Shown: positions 1 through 7,843 of the stretch, one piece after another
How positions within the stretch are numbered: position 1 is the first letter of the stretch
Layout: each line of letters begins with the position of its first letter
Position numbers and translations under genes: made by a program
Assembly (NCBI RefSeq): GCF_014930365.1
Contig: NZ_JABXWI010000015.1
Span: 1 to 64,000, forward strand
From: Streptomyces caniscabiei
Lineage (GTDB): Bacteria > Actinomycetota > Actinomycetes > Streptomycetales > Streptomycetaceae
Length of the DNA: 64,000 nt
Reading direction: 5' to 3'
Notes under the pieces: model-generated
Told to the model about the DNA's origin: nothing
The model's database searches: none
What the model saw: only the letters and a program-made list of their open reading frames with translations

Positions 1-471
1 CCCCACACGCACCGCAACGACGCGCACAGAAAAGCCGATCACGGCCACCGTCAACCATCAGCTGGGATCGAACTGTCAAGCATCAACCGGGATCGGACAA
101 GCCCCAGCAGGCCGACTGAGTTACAACTTTCTCTACTGGTTCAAGGCGGCTCGCTCCGCTCACCGCGCGCGGCACGGGCGCCGGCCGGGCCTGCGCTCCT
201 GTCTCCGCCCCGCTCCAGCCCGGCCGGCGCCCGTGCCGCACGGACAGCGACCAGTCGTGTGCGGTCAGAGAAGATGTACTTCGTGGCGGGTCGGCCCACT
301 CTGCGACTTTAGCCAGCGATGGACGGGCTCCGCAGTCCCGTACGTCCACCCGCCGGGAGTGCAATAGTGAGTAGTCCATCTTGATGACAAGTACCCACAC
401 GGACGAAACCGTTGTGGGAGCATCTGGGCCACCAGCATCAAGGCAGCATCCAGACGGCAAGGGAATCATGC
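1..471. other. Gene-free leader before the DUF262 gene
   Basis: No convincing coding region was found in these bases. The main structure is the inverted repeat at 171-237. The last 100 bases are less GC-rich than the surroundings and should hold the promoter of the downstream two-gene module, but I see no promoter that I would name. Confidence 0.5.
171..237. repeat. 20-bp perfect inverted repeat with 27-base loop
   Basis: The arm at 171-190 (GGCACGGGCGCCGGCCGGGC) is the exact reverse complement of 218-237. The loop is 27 bases and pyrimidine-rich. There is no run of T after either arm and no gene ends here, so it is not an obvious terminator. It lies about 235 bases upstream of the DUF262 gene, within what appears to be a mobile-element region. 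Its role is unknown. Confidence 0.75.
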
Positions 472-1611
472 ATGGCCGATACCGAAGAGAACACCCTCAG
501 TAAAATCATCGAAGATGAAAATGGCCAGGAGGCGCAAAACGAAGGCGACCGAAATGCGATTAGAGAACGTTGGGAAAGGGGACAGCGTGAGCTAATGACG
601 TACGCATTCGACTTCAATGCGCACACGCTGACATCTCTGGTTAGGGACGGGCAGCTAGATATTTCGCCCGGATATCAGCGCAGGCCGCGGTGGGACATCT
701 ACCGCCAGTCGAGGCTTATTGAATCATTCTTGCTCAATATCCCAGTCCCAGCCATTTATTTGAACGAAGACGAGGCTGGGATGTACTCGGTAATCGACGG
801 CATGCACCGAATTGCTGCCATTGTCGATTTCTTTGGAGATCGATATGCACTTTCCGGACTCGAAGTTTTCTATGAAGCAAACGGAAAAAAGTTCAGCGAC
901 CTCGACCCGGGAATGCAGCGAACTTTGGCCGCGAGAGCGACTATGCGGGCTACCGTAATTAGTCACCTATCGGATCCCGTAATGAAGTATGATCTATTTC
1001 AGCGCTTGAACATGGGCGGCGTTCCACTTAACGCCCAAGAAGTCCGGAACAGCACATTCTCTGGCCCATACAACGATCTTCTTGTCGAGCTGTCCGAGTC
1101 CGATGATTTCCGCACTGCGCTCAATTTCACTACGAATTCTTACTCTGCCGTTTGGCGGGCAATGAAGGATGTTGAGCTAGTCCTTCGGTACTTTACCTTG
1201 CGCGACTCATGGACGAGCTTCAGGGGCTCCATGACTTACGCCCTGAATGCTCACATGTCTAAGAATGCGTACGCCAGCCTGGGCGAACTGCAGGAGCTGA
1301 GAGAGGACTTTCTTTCTACGCTAAAAAAGGCCGCAGCAGCATTCGGCCCGCATCTATTTCGCAGGATCACTAACTCAGGACGCCCATCACCTAGAATCTC
1401 AGTCCCCATTTATGATGCCCAAATGCTGTCGGTTCGCGGCTTCTCGATTGCCCAACTCGAAAGAAATACCGAAGCCATCCAGCAGGGAATGAAGGAACTG
1501 CTTCAAAATGCATACTTCAACGAATCAACCAGGATCCACACGAGCTCACCGCACAGTATTCACTATCGCATTGAATCCCTAATTGGCATGCTCCACAACG
1601 CCGTGGAGTAG
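472..1611 (+). CDS. DUF262 (GmrS/ParB-like) protein, first gene of a DUF262-HEPN module
   Basis: The 379-residue product shows the DUF262 core. YQR is at residues 68-70, followed by W74, the stretch LIESFLLNIPVPAIYL (82-97), then DGMHR (109-113) in place of the more usual DGQQR/DGQHR. DUF262 proteins are ParB/Srx-fold nucleotide-binding proteins; in GmrSD enzymes this domain is joined to a DUF1524 HNH nuclease. No HNH motif is visible here, so an effector may come from the next gene, which starts 2 bases after this stop. The ATG at 472 is chosen because GGGAA lies just upstream and the family homology starts after it; an upstream in-frame ATG at 412 exists. Base composition is unlike the chromosome: bases 841-900 contain only 26 G/C of 60. 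This suggests recent transfer. A role in anti-phage defence is inference. Confidence 0.85.
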   Translation: MADTEENTLSKIIEDENGQEAQNEGDRNAIRERWERGQRELMTYAFDFNAHTLTSLVRDGQLDISPGYQRRPRWDIYRQSRLIESFLLNIPVPAIYLNEDEAGMYSVIDGMHRIAAIVDFFGDRYALSGLEVFYEANGKKFSDLDPGMQRTLAARATMRATVISHLSDPVMKYDLFQRLNMGGVPLNAQEVRNSTFSGPYNDLLVELSESDDFRTALNFTTNSYSAVWRAMKDVELVLRYFTLRDSWTSFRGSMTYALNAHMSKNAYASLGELQELREDFLSTLKKAAAAFGPHLFRRITNSGRPSPRISVPIYDAQMLSVRGFSIAQLERNTEAIQQGMKELLQNAYFNESTRIHTSSPHSIHYRIESLIGMLHNAVE

Positions 1612-1613
1612 AC

Positions 1614-2372
1614 GTGCCTCGACAGACATTCATGAAGCAACTTTCCGACGTAGATGAGCTCCTAAACCTTGCGGATTCACTAGCCGTAAAACACGCATCC
1701 CTCACCTATTATCCTCATCGAATCAGCGTAAACCCCCTCCTTTCCGGGGCCGTGGTGTTGCTGTGTGCTCGATTTGAGGAATTCATTAAGAGTGCAATCA
1801 CTTATGCACTGGAACAGCACTCCCATGCGGTTCCATCATTACAGCTGCCAGACCTCCCGGAAGAGCTTCAAGTTCATATAGTTCATCAGAGCATGAACGC
1901 TGCTCTGCAAAGAACGCGGTTTGGTGTCGCGCGCACACCGAACGACCGGCTCAGCGGGGGCCTTGCCATGGCAAGGCGTTTCTTGGCCGGTGACATCTGG
2001 GCAGACCATGCTATTGACACTGGCGGGAATCCAGGGCCCGAGACAGTAAAGAACCTAATGAAACTTGTCGGCATTCGCGACCCGTGGGGCGTACTGCAGG
2101 GCAAATGCAGGTCTGGCTACAAGCAACCGTCCATTCCTGGCATGACTATAATGCAAGTTGGCGATCCGAAGGATCGCCTTGAAAACATTATGGCTATCAG
2201 GAACGAGGTCGCTCACAGCGGCGCGCACATCTCCGCTTCGTCTGCGGAAATCAGATATGATGTTGACTTTGTAGGTCAACTCTCTGGATGGATTTACGAT
2301 GTCCTTCAGAAGCACGTTGAGGATTTCGCGAGAACCAAAGGTAGGACGCCGGCCGTTTGGCAGCCACGCTAG
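1614..2372 (+). CDS. HEPN-domain protein (MAE_28990/RiboL-PSP-like), candidate RNase effector
   Basis: The 252-residue product has the two helical signatures of a HEPN protein of the MAE_28990/RiboL-PSP type: an early helix with RFEEFIKSAITYAL (53-66) and a late R-x4-H motif, RNEVAH, at R196-H201, followed by H205. In active HEPN RNases the Arg and His are catalytic. It starts with GTG two bases after the stop of the DUF262 gene, so the two are almost certainly translated together. Bases 1681-1740 are 50% G/C, low for Streptomyces. The working idea is that DUF262 senses or gates and the HEPN protein cleaves RNA; this is inference. The long middle section (about 80-180) is not one I recognise. 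Confidence 0.75.
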   Translation: MPRQTFMKQLSDVDELLNLADSLAVKHASLTYYPHRISVNPLLSGAVVLLCARFEEFIKSAITYALEQHSHAVPSLQLPDLPEELQVHIVHQSMNAALQRTRFGVARTPNDRLSGGLAMARRFLAGDIWADHAIDTGGNPGPETVKNLMKLVGIRDPWGVLQGKCRSGYKQPSIPGMTIMQVGDPKDRLENIMAIRNEVAHSGAHISASSAEIRYDVDFVGQLSGWIYDVLQKHVEDFARTKGRTPAVWQPR

Positions 2373-2699
2373 CTGGGGCACTTGCACTCAACTTGTTGTC
2401 AGATGGCGATGTCGTTGTCCACCTACTGACTTTCAAAGCGTGGTGTCGTGAGGATCTGACTGCTCGTGATCCGAGCGGTACGCCGTCTTCATAGGGTACG
2501 CGCAGGGTGGCGGGCTGATCTCCGAACGTCGGGCGTTTCGTGAGCGATTGCTGCTGGCCGGGACCTTGCTGTGCGCCGTCCAAGAGAACTGCCATAGGGC
2601 ATAGTTGAGGACGCGTGCGGCGCTGATCGTATCCGTGTCGGTCAACAGTGGGAGGTTTTCAGTAGGTGACCGCGCCGGTCTTCGGCAGCCGCTGCCTCC
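2373..2699. other. Gene-free stretch after the HEPN gene
   Basis: Short open frames exist on both strands but none has a usable start with ribosome site, family motifs or typical codon bias. It may hold decayed coding DNA like the adjoining pseudogene. I see no hairpin terminator that I would call. Confidence 0.4.
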
Positions 2700-2959
2700 T
2701 CAAGGACCGCTGACGTGGGTTCCAACGGTGAGGGGGTAGTCGGTAAGCTCCCGACCGGCGGCAAGGCGGAGGCTGACCATGCAGACCTCCTTCACGGCCC
2801 GGGCGTAGTTCGTATACGCCGACAGACGACGCTCATCCCACCTGACCGCTCGCTGACGACGCCAACGAGAACGCCCTCGGTGACTGCAGTGAATAGGTAA
2901 GAAGTGGCAGCGCCTATCGCCACTCCAAGCAGCGTGGGCACTTGGTCAGCCAACGCCAC
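2700..2959 (-). pseudogene. Frameshifted remnant of a small membrane-anchored hypothetical protein
   Basis: Read on the minus strand, one frame gives a membrane helix (VPTLLGVAIGAATSYLFTAV) and breaks down soon after. A second frame then continues RWDERRLSAYTNYARAVKEV and ends at a stop at 2700-2702. Together they resemble a Streptomyces hypothetical with an N-terminal helix followed by an ER/RW-rich coiled region. The frame change falls near 2865-2880, where one or two bases appear inserted (or one lost). A GTG at 2957-2959 could be the original start. I know the pattern only as a hypothetical family; function unknown. Confidence 0.55.
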
Positions 2960-3356
2960 TTTGAGGGGGGGGGATGCCCCCGAGTCGCCTTCGCGGGCCG
3001 ACCGTCGCGGCTTGCCCTGGTCGACGGCACCAATAGCGTGGCTGAATGCCGGTGGGGGTGCAGCGAGGCACACGCGCGCCTGGGCGGTCGGCTGACGCGC
3101 CGTCGTGGCGGGCTTTCGTCGGCTGAGGCTGAGGCGCGCTGCGACGAAGACGCCGGCCGTCAGCCGAACGAGCCCCCGCACCGGGCGAAGCTGGGCCGTC
3201 CAAGGCCGCTCGAAAGTAGCCAATGACGACCAACGACGACCACCAGGCGCACGAACCCATAGCCCCTGACCAGCAAAAACCCAGCTCACCAAGATCCCCG
3301 GCAAACCCAGGGCAAGAAGAAGTAGTGCACCGAGCGGTTAGCGTCTGTCGTTTGGA
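2960..3356. other. Gene-free stretch
   Basis: No supported gene. The only notable feature is a homopolymer of nine G near 2966-2974, a place where sequence or replication errors are likely. Open frames on both strands lack ribosome sites and family motifs. Confidence 0.4.
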
Positions 3357-3662
3357 TCAGGCCGTGGGACGGCGGCGAGCGCGGAGCCAGTGGGCGGCCT
3401 TTACGGCGTAGACGGCAGTCATGAGCGCGAAGCCAGTGAGGGTGAGCCAGAACCAAGATTCTTCCACTGCGAGACTCAGCAGCAGGCCGCCGAGGAGCAG
3501 TATGGAGCTGACGACGTCCAGCAGGTCAAGGCGAGCCTCGAAGCGCACTGACGAGTCGGGTCCGCGCAGTCGGCGGATGACGGGAACGAGGCCGAGGGCC
3601 TGCAAGACGGCCAGACCAAGAGCGAGCCAGACGAACCAGCCGGGTATGTCCACGGCGCGCAC
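3357..3662 (-). CDS. Small hypothetical membrane protein, 101 aa
   Basis: The product has three or so hydrophobic stretches: residues about 8-27 (WFVWLALGLAVLQALGLVPV), 48-64 (VVSSILLLGGLLLSLAV) and 69-88 (FWLTLTGFALMTAVYAVKAA), with a positively charged C-terminus (HWLRARRRPTA). The clean alternation of helices and charged loops and its codon pattern support a real gene. It starts at a GTG. No family assignment. It stands alone, with a tRNA fragment about 140 bases beyond its start. Confidence 0.6.
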   Translation of the reverse strand: MRAVDIPGWFVWLALGLAVLQALGLVPVIRRLRGPDSSVRFEARLDLLDVVSSILLLGGLLLSLAVEESWFWLTLTGFALMTAVYAVKAAHWLRARRRPTA

Positions 3663-3803
3663 TGTATCGCGCCCTCCGGAACCCTGGAGTGTCTAACCGC
3701 GTGACAACGCCGACGAACAACGGCGGACAAGCGTGGACGTCGGCGGACCATCAGCGCAGGTGAGGGGTGCACCAGCCCAAGGCCGAGCGCCCACCCAAGT
3801 TGC

Positions 3804-3845
3804 TTCGGGACGAAGAGGTCGCGGGTCAAATCCCGCCACCCCGAC
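3804..3845 (+). other. 3' fragment of tRNA-Pro(GGG): probable attachment-site scar
   Basis: The sequence begins at the anticodon loop (TTCGGGA) and continues through CGAAG, the variable region, the T arm and the 3' acceptor strand ending CACCCCGAC. The 5' half of a tRNA is absent. The T loop has six bases instead of seven (GGTCAAAT for GGTTCAAAT), so this copy is also mutated. Actinomycete integrative elements commonly use the 3' half of tRNA genes, including tRNA-Pro, as the attachment core and leave such a copy at one end. I infer an old element boundary. Confidence 0.7.
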
Positions 3846-3957
3846 AGTGAAACACCAGGGCAGGAGGCTGGTTCGCATAGCGGTCAGACCTCTGAGTGGT
3901 TTCCAGGCCCGTTGGAAGAAATCTGGGCAACTCGGGTCACGGAACGCCCGCAGGCGG

Positions 3958-4191
3958 TCAGTTGCCGATCAGTTTGTGCAGGCCGAGAGTGCTGGTGCCG
4001 AAGCCTGTCAGGCCAGCGAGCAAGGCGGCTGCAACCTGGCCCGCGCTGAAGTAAGTCAGAACGCCGACGACGGCACCGACGAATGCGGCAGCGAGGAACA
4101 CCACGACAGCGCGCTGACTCAGTAGCGGCTCGACCTCCGGACTCGACGAGTCCGGCGCGGTCGGGGGAGTCGACGGGTGCGGAGTTGTCAT
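3958..4191 (-). CDS. Small membrane protein, third gene of the PadR operon
   Basis: The 77-residue product starts with a Pro/Ser/Thr-rich segment, then has two hydrophobic stretches (about 29-46 and 50-68, the second VAAALLAGLTGFGTSTLGL). Its ATG overlaps the stop of the preceding gene by four bases (ATGA), so it is translationally coupled to it and belongs to the PadR operon. Family and function are not recognised. A role as a membrane partner of the upstream chimeric protein is only a guess from the coupling. Confidence 0.65.
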   Translation of the reverse strand: MTTPHPSTPPTAPDSSSPEVEPLLSQRAVVVFLAAAFVGAVVGVLTYFSAGQVAAALLAGLTGFGTSTLGLHKLIGN

Positions 4192-5024
4192 TCCGACCCC
4201 TTCTCCAGTGTCGACAAGCCGAGTTCGCGCAGCGCGCGGCTCAGGCAGCGCCGCGCGGCTTCGGGAGCACCGCGGCGCTGGTACTCCCGGGCCGCGTCGT
4301 GCAGCTGCTGCGCGACCCAGCGGTCACCGTCGGGCTGGGTCTCCAGCAGATGCCGCGCCGTCGCCATCGGACCGTGCCCCGCATCCACCAAGTCCCAGGC
4401 GGCTTTGTCATGCATCGCATGACGCACGCTGCACGGAATGGTCTGGTAGACCGTCGTGGCGATGAGCGGGTGCCCAAACTTCGGCATCGGGCCGTCGGTG
4501 AAAATCCGCTCGGACCGCAGCAGGTCCGCCGCCTTCACGGCCTCGGCCGTGCCGAGCGCCGCCAGGGACGCCGCCAGGGCCGGCGTCGCCTCGGAACCGA
4601 GGACGGCCACAGCCCAGGCCAGCCTCACTGCGGGGCTGCCCAGCTGATCCACCTGGTTCGCCAGGCCCCAAACAGGTGGGGCATCCATATCGGCTGGCTC
4701 GCGCCGCAGCGAGCCGAAGCGGTCGGTACGCACCGTGTACGCGTACCGCGGCATTGCAAGGAGCTGCATGACGATCCACGACCACTGGGACCAGCGGCCA
4801 GGCAGGTCCGTCAGGTAGCCGCGCTGCTCCTCCAGCCACTCGGTCTGCTCGTCTCCGGGTAGAAGCCAGGCCAAGAGCCGAAGCGCGGTGATACAAGTGC
4901 AACCGACTTCTGTGTCTTCGGCCGGTTGAACGGGCTTGCGTAGCCGCCTCCACAGGGGCTCCCGACCAAGCCGAAACCATGGGGAATGCTCCGGCTCTTC
5001 CTTGCCGGTCCCGTAGTCGTTCAC
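4188..5024 (-). CDS. Chimeric protein: PadR-associated N-terminus joined to a LuxR-type (LAL) regulator fragment
   Basis: The 278-residue product appears to be made of two pieces. Residues about 1-105 (for example EWLEEQRGYLTDLP and AMPRYAYTVRT) match the type of hypothetical protein that usually follows PadR genes in Streptomyces. Residues about 126-265 (for example FGHPLIATTVY, then AREYQRRGAPEAARRCLSRAL) look like the region that follows the ATPase domain in large LuxR/MalT-like regulators, without its P-loop or its helix-turn-helix. The GTG start overlaps the stop of the padR gene (GTGA). The gene may have arisen by recombination; whether it is functional is unknown. Confidence 0.65.
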   Translation of the reverse strand: MNDYGTGKEEPEHSPWFRLGREPLWRRLRKPVQPAEDTEVGCTCITALRLLAWLLPGDEQTEWLEEQRGYLTDLPGRWSQWSWIVMQLLAMPRYAYTVRTDRFGSLRREPADMDAPPVWGLANQVDQLGSPAVRLAWAVAVLGSEATPALAASLAALGTAEAVKAADLLRSERIFTDGPMPKFGHPLIATTVYQTIPCSVRHAMHDKAAWDLVDAGHGPMATARHLLETQPDGDRWVAQQLHDAAREYQRRGAPEAARRCLSRALRELGLSTLEKGSE

Positions 5025-5395
5025 CCGGCTCCTCCCACGAGGCCGGGTCGGGCGACGCCGGGACGGCCACTGGCCGGCGCGGCGGCGGTGGCTGCGGCGA
5101 GGGCGCGCGGGGCGCGTTCGGCACCCTTGGGGGTAATGCGGTAGTAGCGGCGGCGGGGGCGGCCTTCGGTCTCAGCGGCCTGGTCCTGCTCCCAGTACCG
5201 CTCGACCCAGCCAGCCTGCCGGAGGCGTTCAAGGAGTGGGAAGAGGGTGCCGTTTGGCAGCCTGGTCATCTCCGACAGCTTCAGTCCGTACAGTCCCTCA
5301 TTCAGCACCACCGAGCGGCGTTCGCCGTCCGCCCCCTGTCCAAGGAGCGCACGCAGCACCGTTTGAGTGTGCGGAGTCATCCTCACCTCTGACAT
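5021..5395 (-). CDS. PadR-family transcriptional regulator
   Basis: The 124-residue product has the PadR winged helix: LYGLKLSEMTRLPNGTLFPLLERL followed by a wing with GRPRRRYYRITPKGAE. PadR proteins are dimeric repressors that usually control their own operon. It is the first gene of a three-gene operon with GTGA and ATGA overlaps. Two perfect copies of a 12-bp palindrome lie 10 and 33 bases upstream of its start and are the probable operators. The start at 5395 is used; a second Met five codons in (5380) is possible. The Ala/Pro/Gly-rich tail (about 95-124) is not part of the family fold. Confidence 0.85.
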   Translation of the reverse strand: MSEVRMTPHTQTVLRALLGQGADGERRSVVLNEGLYGLKLSEMTRLPNGTLFPLLERLRQAGWVERYWEQDQAAETEGRPRRRYYRITPKGAERAPRALAAATAAAPASGRPGVARPGLVGGAG

Positions 5396-5404
5396 GTCGT
5401 CAAT

Positions 5405-5439
5405 CTACCTAGGTAGGCAGCCTGCGTCTACCTAGGTAG
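5405..5439. promoter_or_regulatory. Two tandem palindromes, probable PadR operators
   Basis: The 12-bp palindrome CTACCTAGGTAG occurs at 5405-5416 and again at 5428-5439, centre to centre 23 bp. The second copy extends to a 14-bp palindrome (TCTACCTAGGTAGA). Both lie directly upstream of the padR start on the minus strand. Spacing close to two helical turns fits cooperative dimer binding and autorepression. The link to this PadR is inference. Confidence 0.7.
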
Positions 5440-5615
5440 ACGAGCTGGGAGCCGTACGACCTTACCGCCGGTACTCAGCTCGGCCGTTCGCCCAGGTCAG
5501 CACCCGAACCCGCCTCGAATGCTCGCAGCTTCCCAAGCCGAGGTACCAGCCAAGTCACCGGCGGCAACTGACCTCAAGTCCTGCCACCGGACGTACGAGT
5601 GTCTACGATCGCGCG

Positions 5616-6074
5616 GTGAGCTACGACATCTACTTCTTGAGCCGACGCGAAGGGCAGTCCTGGGATGACGCCCTGGAGGCCATGGAGGACGCAGCTGGGG
5701 AGAGCGAGCCGATCCCTGGCCGCCTCCTTGAAGCTTGGGACCGAATCGTGCCGCAGGCTCGGACCCTGCTGGGCGAAGTAGAGATCACGGAATATGGGCA
5801 GGAGTCGCGGGACCTGAGTCACTCGGGCACCGGCATCGACCTGTCCGTCTTCGGCGACGAGGTGAGCATCACTGTGCCCTACTGGCATGCGGGGGACGAC
5901 GCTGCGGTCGTACTCGACAAGGTTTTCGCCCTTGCGGCCATCGTCGAGAAGGAGACTGGGCTGACTGCCTACGATCCCCAGGTGGAGCGTCCACTTCGAG
6001 AGACACCGTTGCAGGGCGCTACCGGGCTGATGTCGCGCATCACCGAGGATTTACGCAGCCGCTACGGCGGTTGA
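5616..6074 (+). CDS. Hypothetical protein, 152 aa
   Basis: The product begins MSYDIYFLSRREGQSWDDAL and is soluble and acidic, with no membrane segment or metal motif. The opening resembles Streptomyces hypothetical proteins that start MSYDIYF, which I know only as uncharacterised. The start is a GTG; no strong ribosome site precedes it, so the transcript may be short or leaderless. It is divergent from the PadR operon across about 220 bases and its stop is about 170 bases before the tRNA-Arg fragment. Confidence 0.65.
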   Translation: MSYDIYFLSRREGQSWDDALEAMEDAAGESEPIPGRLLEAWDRIVPQARTLLGEVEITEYGQESRDLSHSGTGIDLSVFGDEVSITVPYWHAGDDAAVVLDKVFALAAIVEKETGLTAYDPQVERPLRETPLQGATGLMSRITEDLRSRYGG

Positions 6075-6143
6075 TCACCAGGCAAGGCGGCGCCGGGCCA
6101 GGTTCGAGCCATCTACGCGTCGCGTGCCACAGTCGTGCCAGAT

Positions 6144-6171
6144 ACAGGGGTCAGCTGCGGTCAACAGGGGT
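6144..6171. repeat. Direct repeat beside the tRNA-Arg fragment, possible integrase arm sites
   Basis: ACAGGGGT occurs at 6144-6151 and 6164-6171, exactly 20 bp apart, in a stretch rich in GGTCA-like words about 75-100 bases upstream of the tRNA-Arg 3' fragment. Tyrosine integrases bind short repeated arm sites flanking their attachment core, so this arrangement fits an attP-derived end. No integrase gene is next to it in this window. Confidence 0.35.
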
Positions 6172-6243
6172 GACCGGCAGGCACCATCGTGCCGACTGGC
6201 TTGGTCGGGGTATCCGCAGGTCACCTACCTTTCCACCCAGCCT

Positions 6244-6288
6244 CTCTCCTAAAGCGGGTGTCGCAGGTTCGAATCCTGCCGGGGGCAC
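6244..6288 (+). other. 3' fragment of tRNA-Arg(CCT): probable attachment-site scar
   Basis: From 6244 the sequence reads as the loop CTCCTAA with anticodon CCT at 6248-6250, the 3' anticodon strand AGCGG, an intact T arm (GCAGGTTCGAATCCTGC) and the acceptor strand CGGGGGCA. There is no 5' half of the tRNA upstream. This is the signature of the far end of an element that integrated into tRNA-Arg(CCT); the complete gene should lie to the left of the window. Unlike the tRNA-Pro fragment, this copy shows no damage in the T arm. Confidence 0.75.
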
Positions 6289-6679
6289 AATGCGTTACCG
6301 CTCTGACCTGTGGTTTCTTCCCCAGGGAGGCGCTCTATTCGGCCTCGGACTCCTCGTCCGGGGCCGTTTGCGTGAGCGGACGGGGAGTTGACCTCCCGAG
6401 CGTCTCCCAACGGATCAACACCGTTCGGCACGGATTCCGTGTCGGGCTCCTCCGCGTCGGCGGGCTCGAGTTCCGCTTCAAAAGCGGTGTTCTGCCTCGT
6501 TGATCGCCAGGTCCGCGGAAGTAGGGCCTCTTGCGCAGCCCGCAGGCGGGACACGCTCACCACCTCGAGGCGGGCCCCCGGTGAGAACGACGCACAGGTC
6601 ATCGTCAGTCACCATCGCCGACCACCGTCTCGTGCGGCACGCTCCCTCAGGGGACGCCGGACGGCGAGGATGGCGAGTC

Positions 6680-7791
6680 ATGACGATCGTGTTCCGGGTG
6701 CCCGCCGGTGGTGCGGAGCGGGTGGGGTTCGCCTACTCGCCGGCGATGGAAGCCGTACTGAGCCTTCATGTGCTGGTGGAGCCCAAGCACCACCCCGTCC
6801 AGCACGGCTGGGTACGCGCGATGCGCAAGCTGTCGCCGGCGCTGAAGCGGGAGATCGAGGCGTTCTCCTACGCGGTGCGCTCGTACTTTCCCGAGTTCCT
6901 CTTCCGCGGCCGACCGGAGGGCTCGCGGACTTCGGCAGCGAGCTGGCCGGCCTGCGCACGGCGGACCCGGAGCTGGTCCGCATGGAGTTCGCCATCCCGC
7001 TGCTTTCGCCGTGGCCGGGCGGCGGCGAGGGCAGGGACCCCCACGCGCTGCGGGAACCGGACGCACGCGGCCTGCTGCGCGAGCGCGCCGCGCGCGAGAG
7101 CGACGAAGCGATGGCCGCGATGCTCCTGGACGACCCCCGCGCACTCCTCGAAAGGTTCCTGAGCATGCTGGAACGCTACTGGCGGGAGGCGTTCGAGGAG
7201 GAATGGGCCCGGATCGAACCGGAACTGGCCGCCGGGGTGAGCGAGGCCGGGCACCAGATCGAACAGCGCGGCCTGTACGGCATGCTCCGCGGCCTGTGGC
7301 CGGAGGTGCGCAGCGACCGGCAGGCCGAACGCTTCTGGCTGGAGCGTCCCCACGACCACGAGGTCGCCATCGGCCCGGACGACACCCTGCTGCTCGCCCC
7401 CAGCGCCTATGTGTGGCCGCACGTCCGGGTCAACTGCGACGGCCCCTGGCCACTCGGCCTCGTCTTTCCCGTCTCTTCGATCGCCCGGGAGGCCCGCCCC
7501 AGAATTCCCCCCGCACAGCTCGTCGGCACGCTTCGCGCGCTCGCCGACGACACCCGCCTGCGTGCCCTCCGGCTGATCGCCGAACGCCCGCGCAGCACCC
7601 AGGAGTTGGCTCCACTCGTCGGCGTCAGCGAGGCCGCCCTGTCCAAGCACCTGCGCGTCCTGGCGGACGCGGGCCTGCTCGAACGCCGCCGTGAGGGCTA
7701 CTACGTCCTCTACCGGCTCCTGCCCGGGCAGGTGGCGGGTCTCGCTCCCAGCCTGGAGAGCTTTCTGCATACCGCCGACCCCATTGATTAG
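6680..7791 (+). pseudogene. ArsR-type regulator with N-terminal DUF5937-like domain, broken by a one-base frameshift
   Basis: The ATG at 6680 opens MTIVFRVPAGGAERVGF, which reads well to EFLF near 6905. The frame then shifts: the next correct residues, PRPTGGLADFGSEL, are in the +2 frame, as if one C had been lost in the run at 6903-6908. The second frame continues to 7791 with a C-terminal ArsR winged helix (TLRALADDTRLRALRLIAE, then SEAALSKHLRVLADAGLLERRREG). An intact protein would have about 370 residues. Such regulators usually lie next to efflux pumps, as here (MFS gene 53 bases downstream). Either a real pseudogene or a sequencing error. Confidence 0.75.
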
Positions 7792-7843
7792 CCATCTGCC
7801 TAATAAGTGGATCAGGTGCCCGAGGAGATCCGACAGTGGCGGC

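Noticed and set aside
83..469. Long minus-strand open frame opposite the first leader
   Set aside because: No ribosome site or motif; it runs through the 20-bp inverted repeat and is explained by the high GC content.
2433..2645. Minus-strand 70-codon open frame starting MTDTDTISAARVLNYALWQF
   Set aside because: The opening looks protein-like, but no family is recognised, there is no ribosome site and the neighbourhood is decayed; not enough to call.
3022..3226. Plus-strand open frames beyond the G9 run
   Set aside because: No starts with ribosome sites and no motifs.
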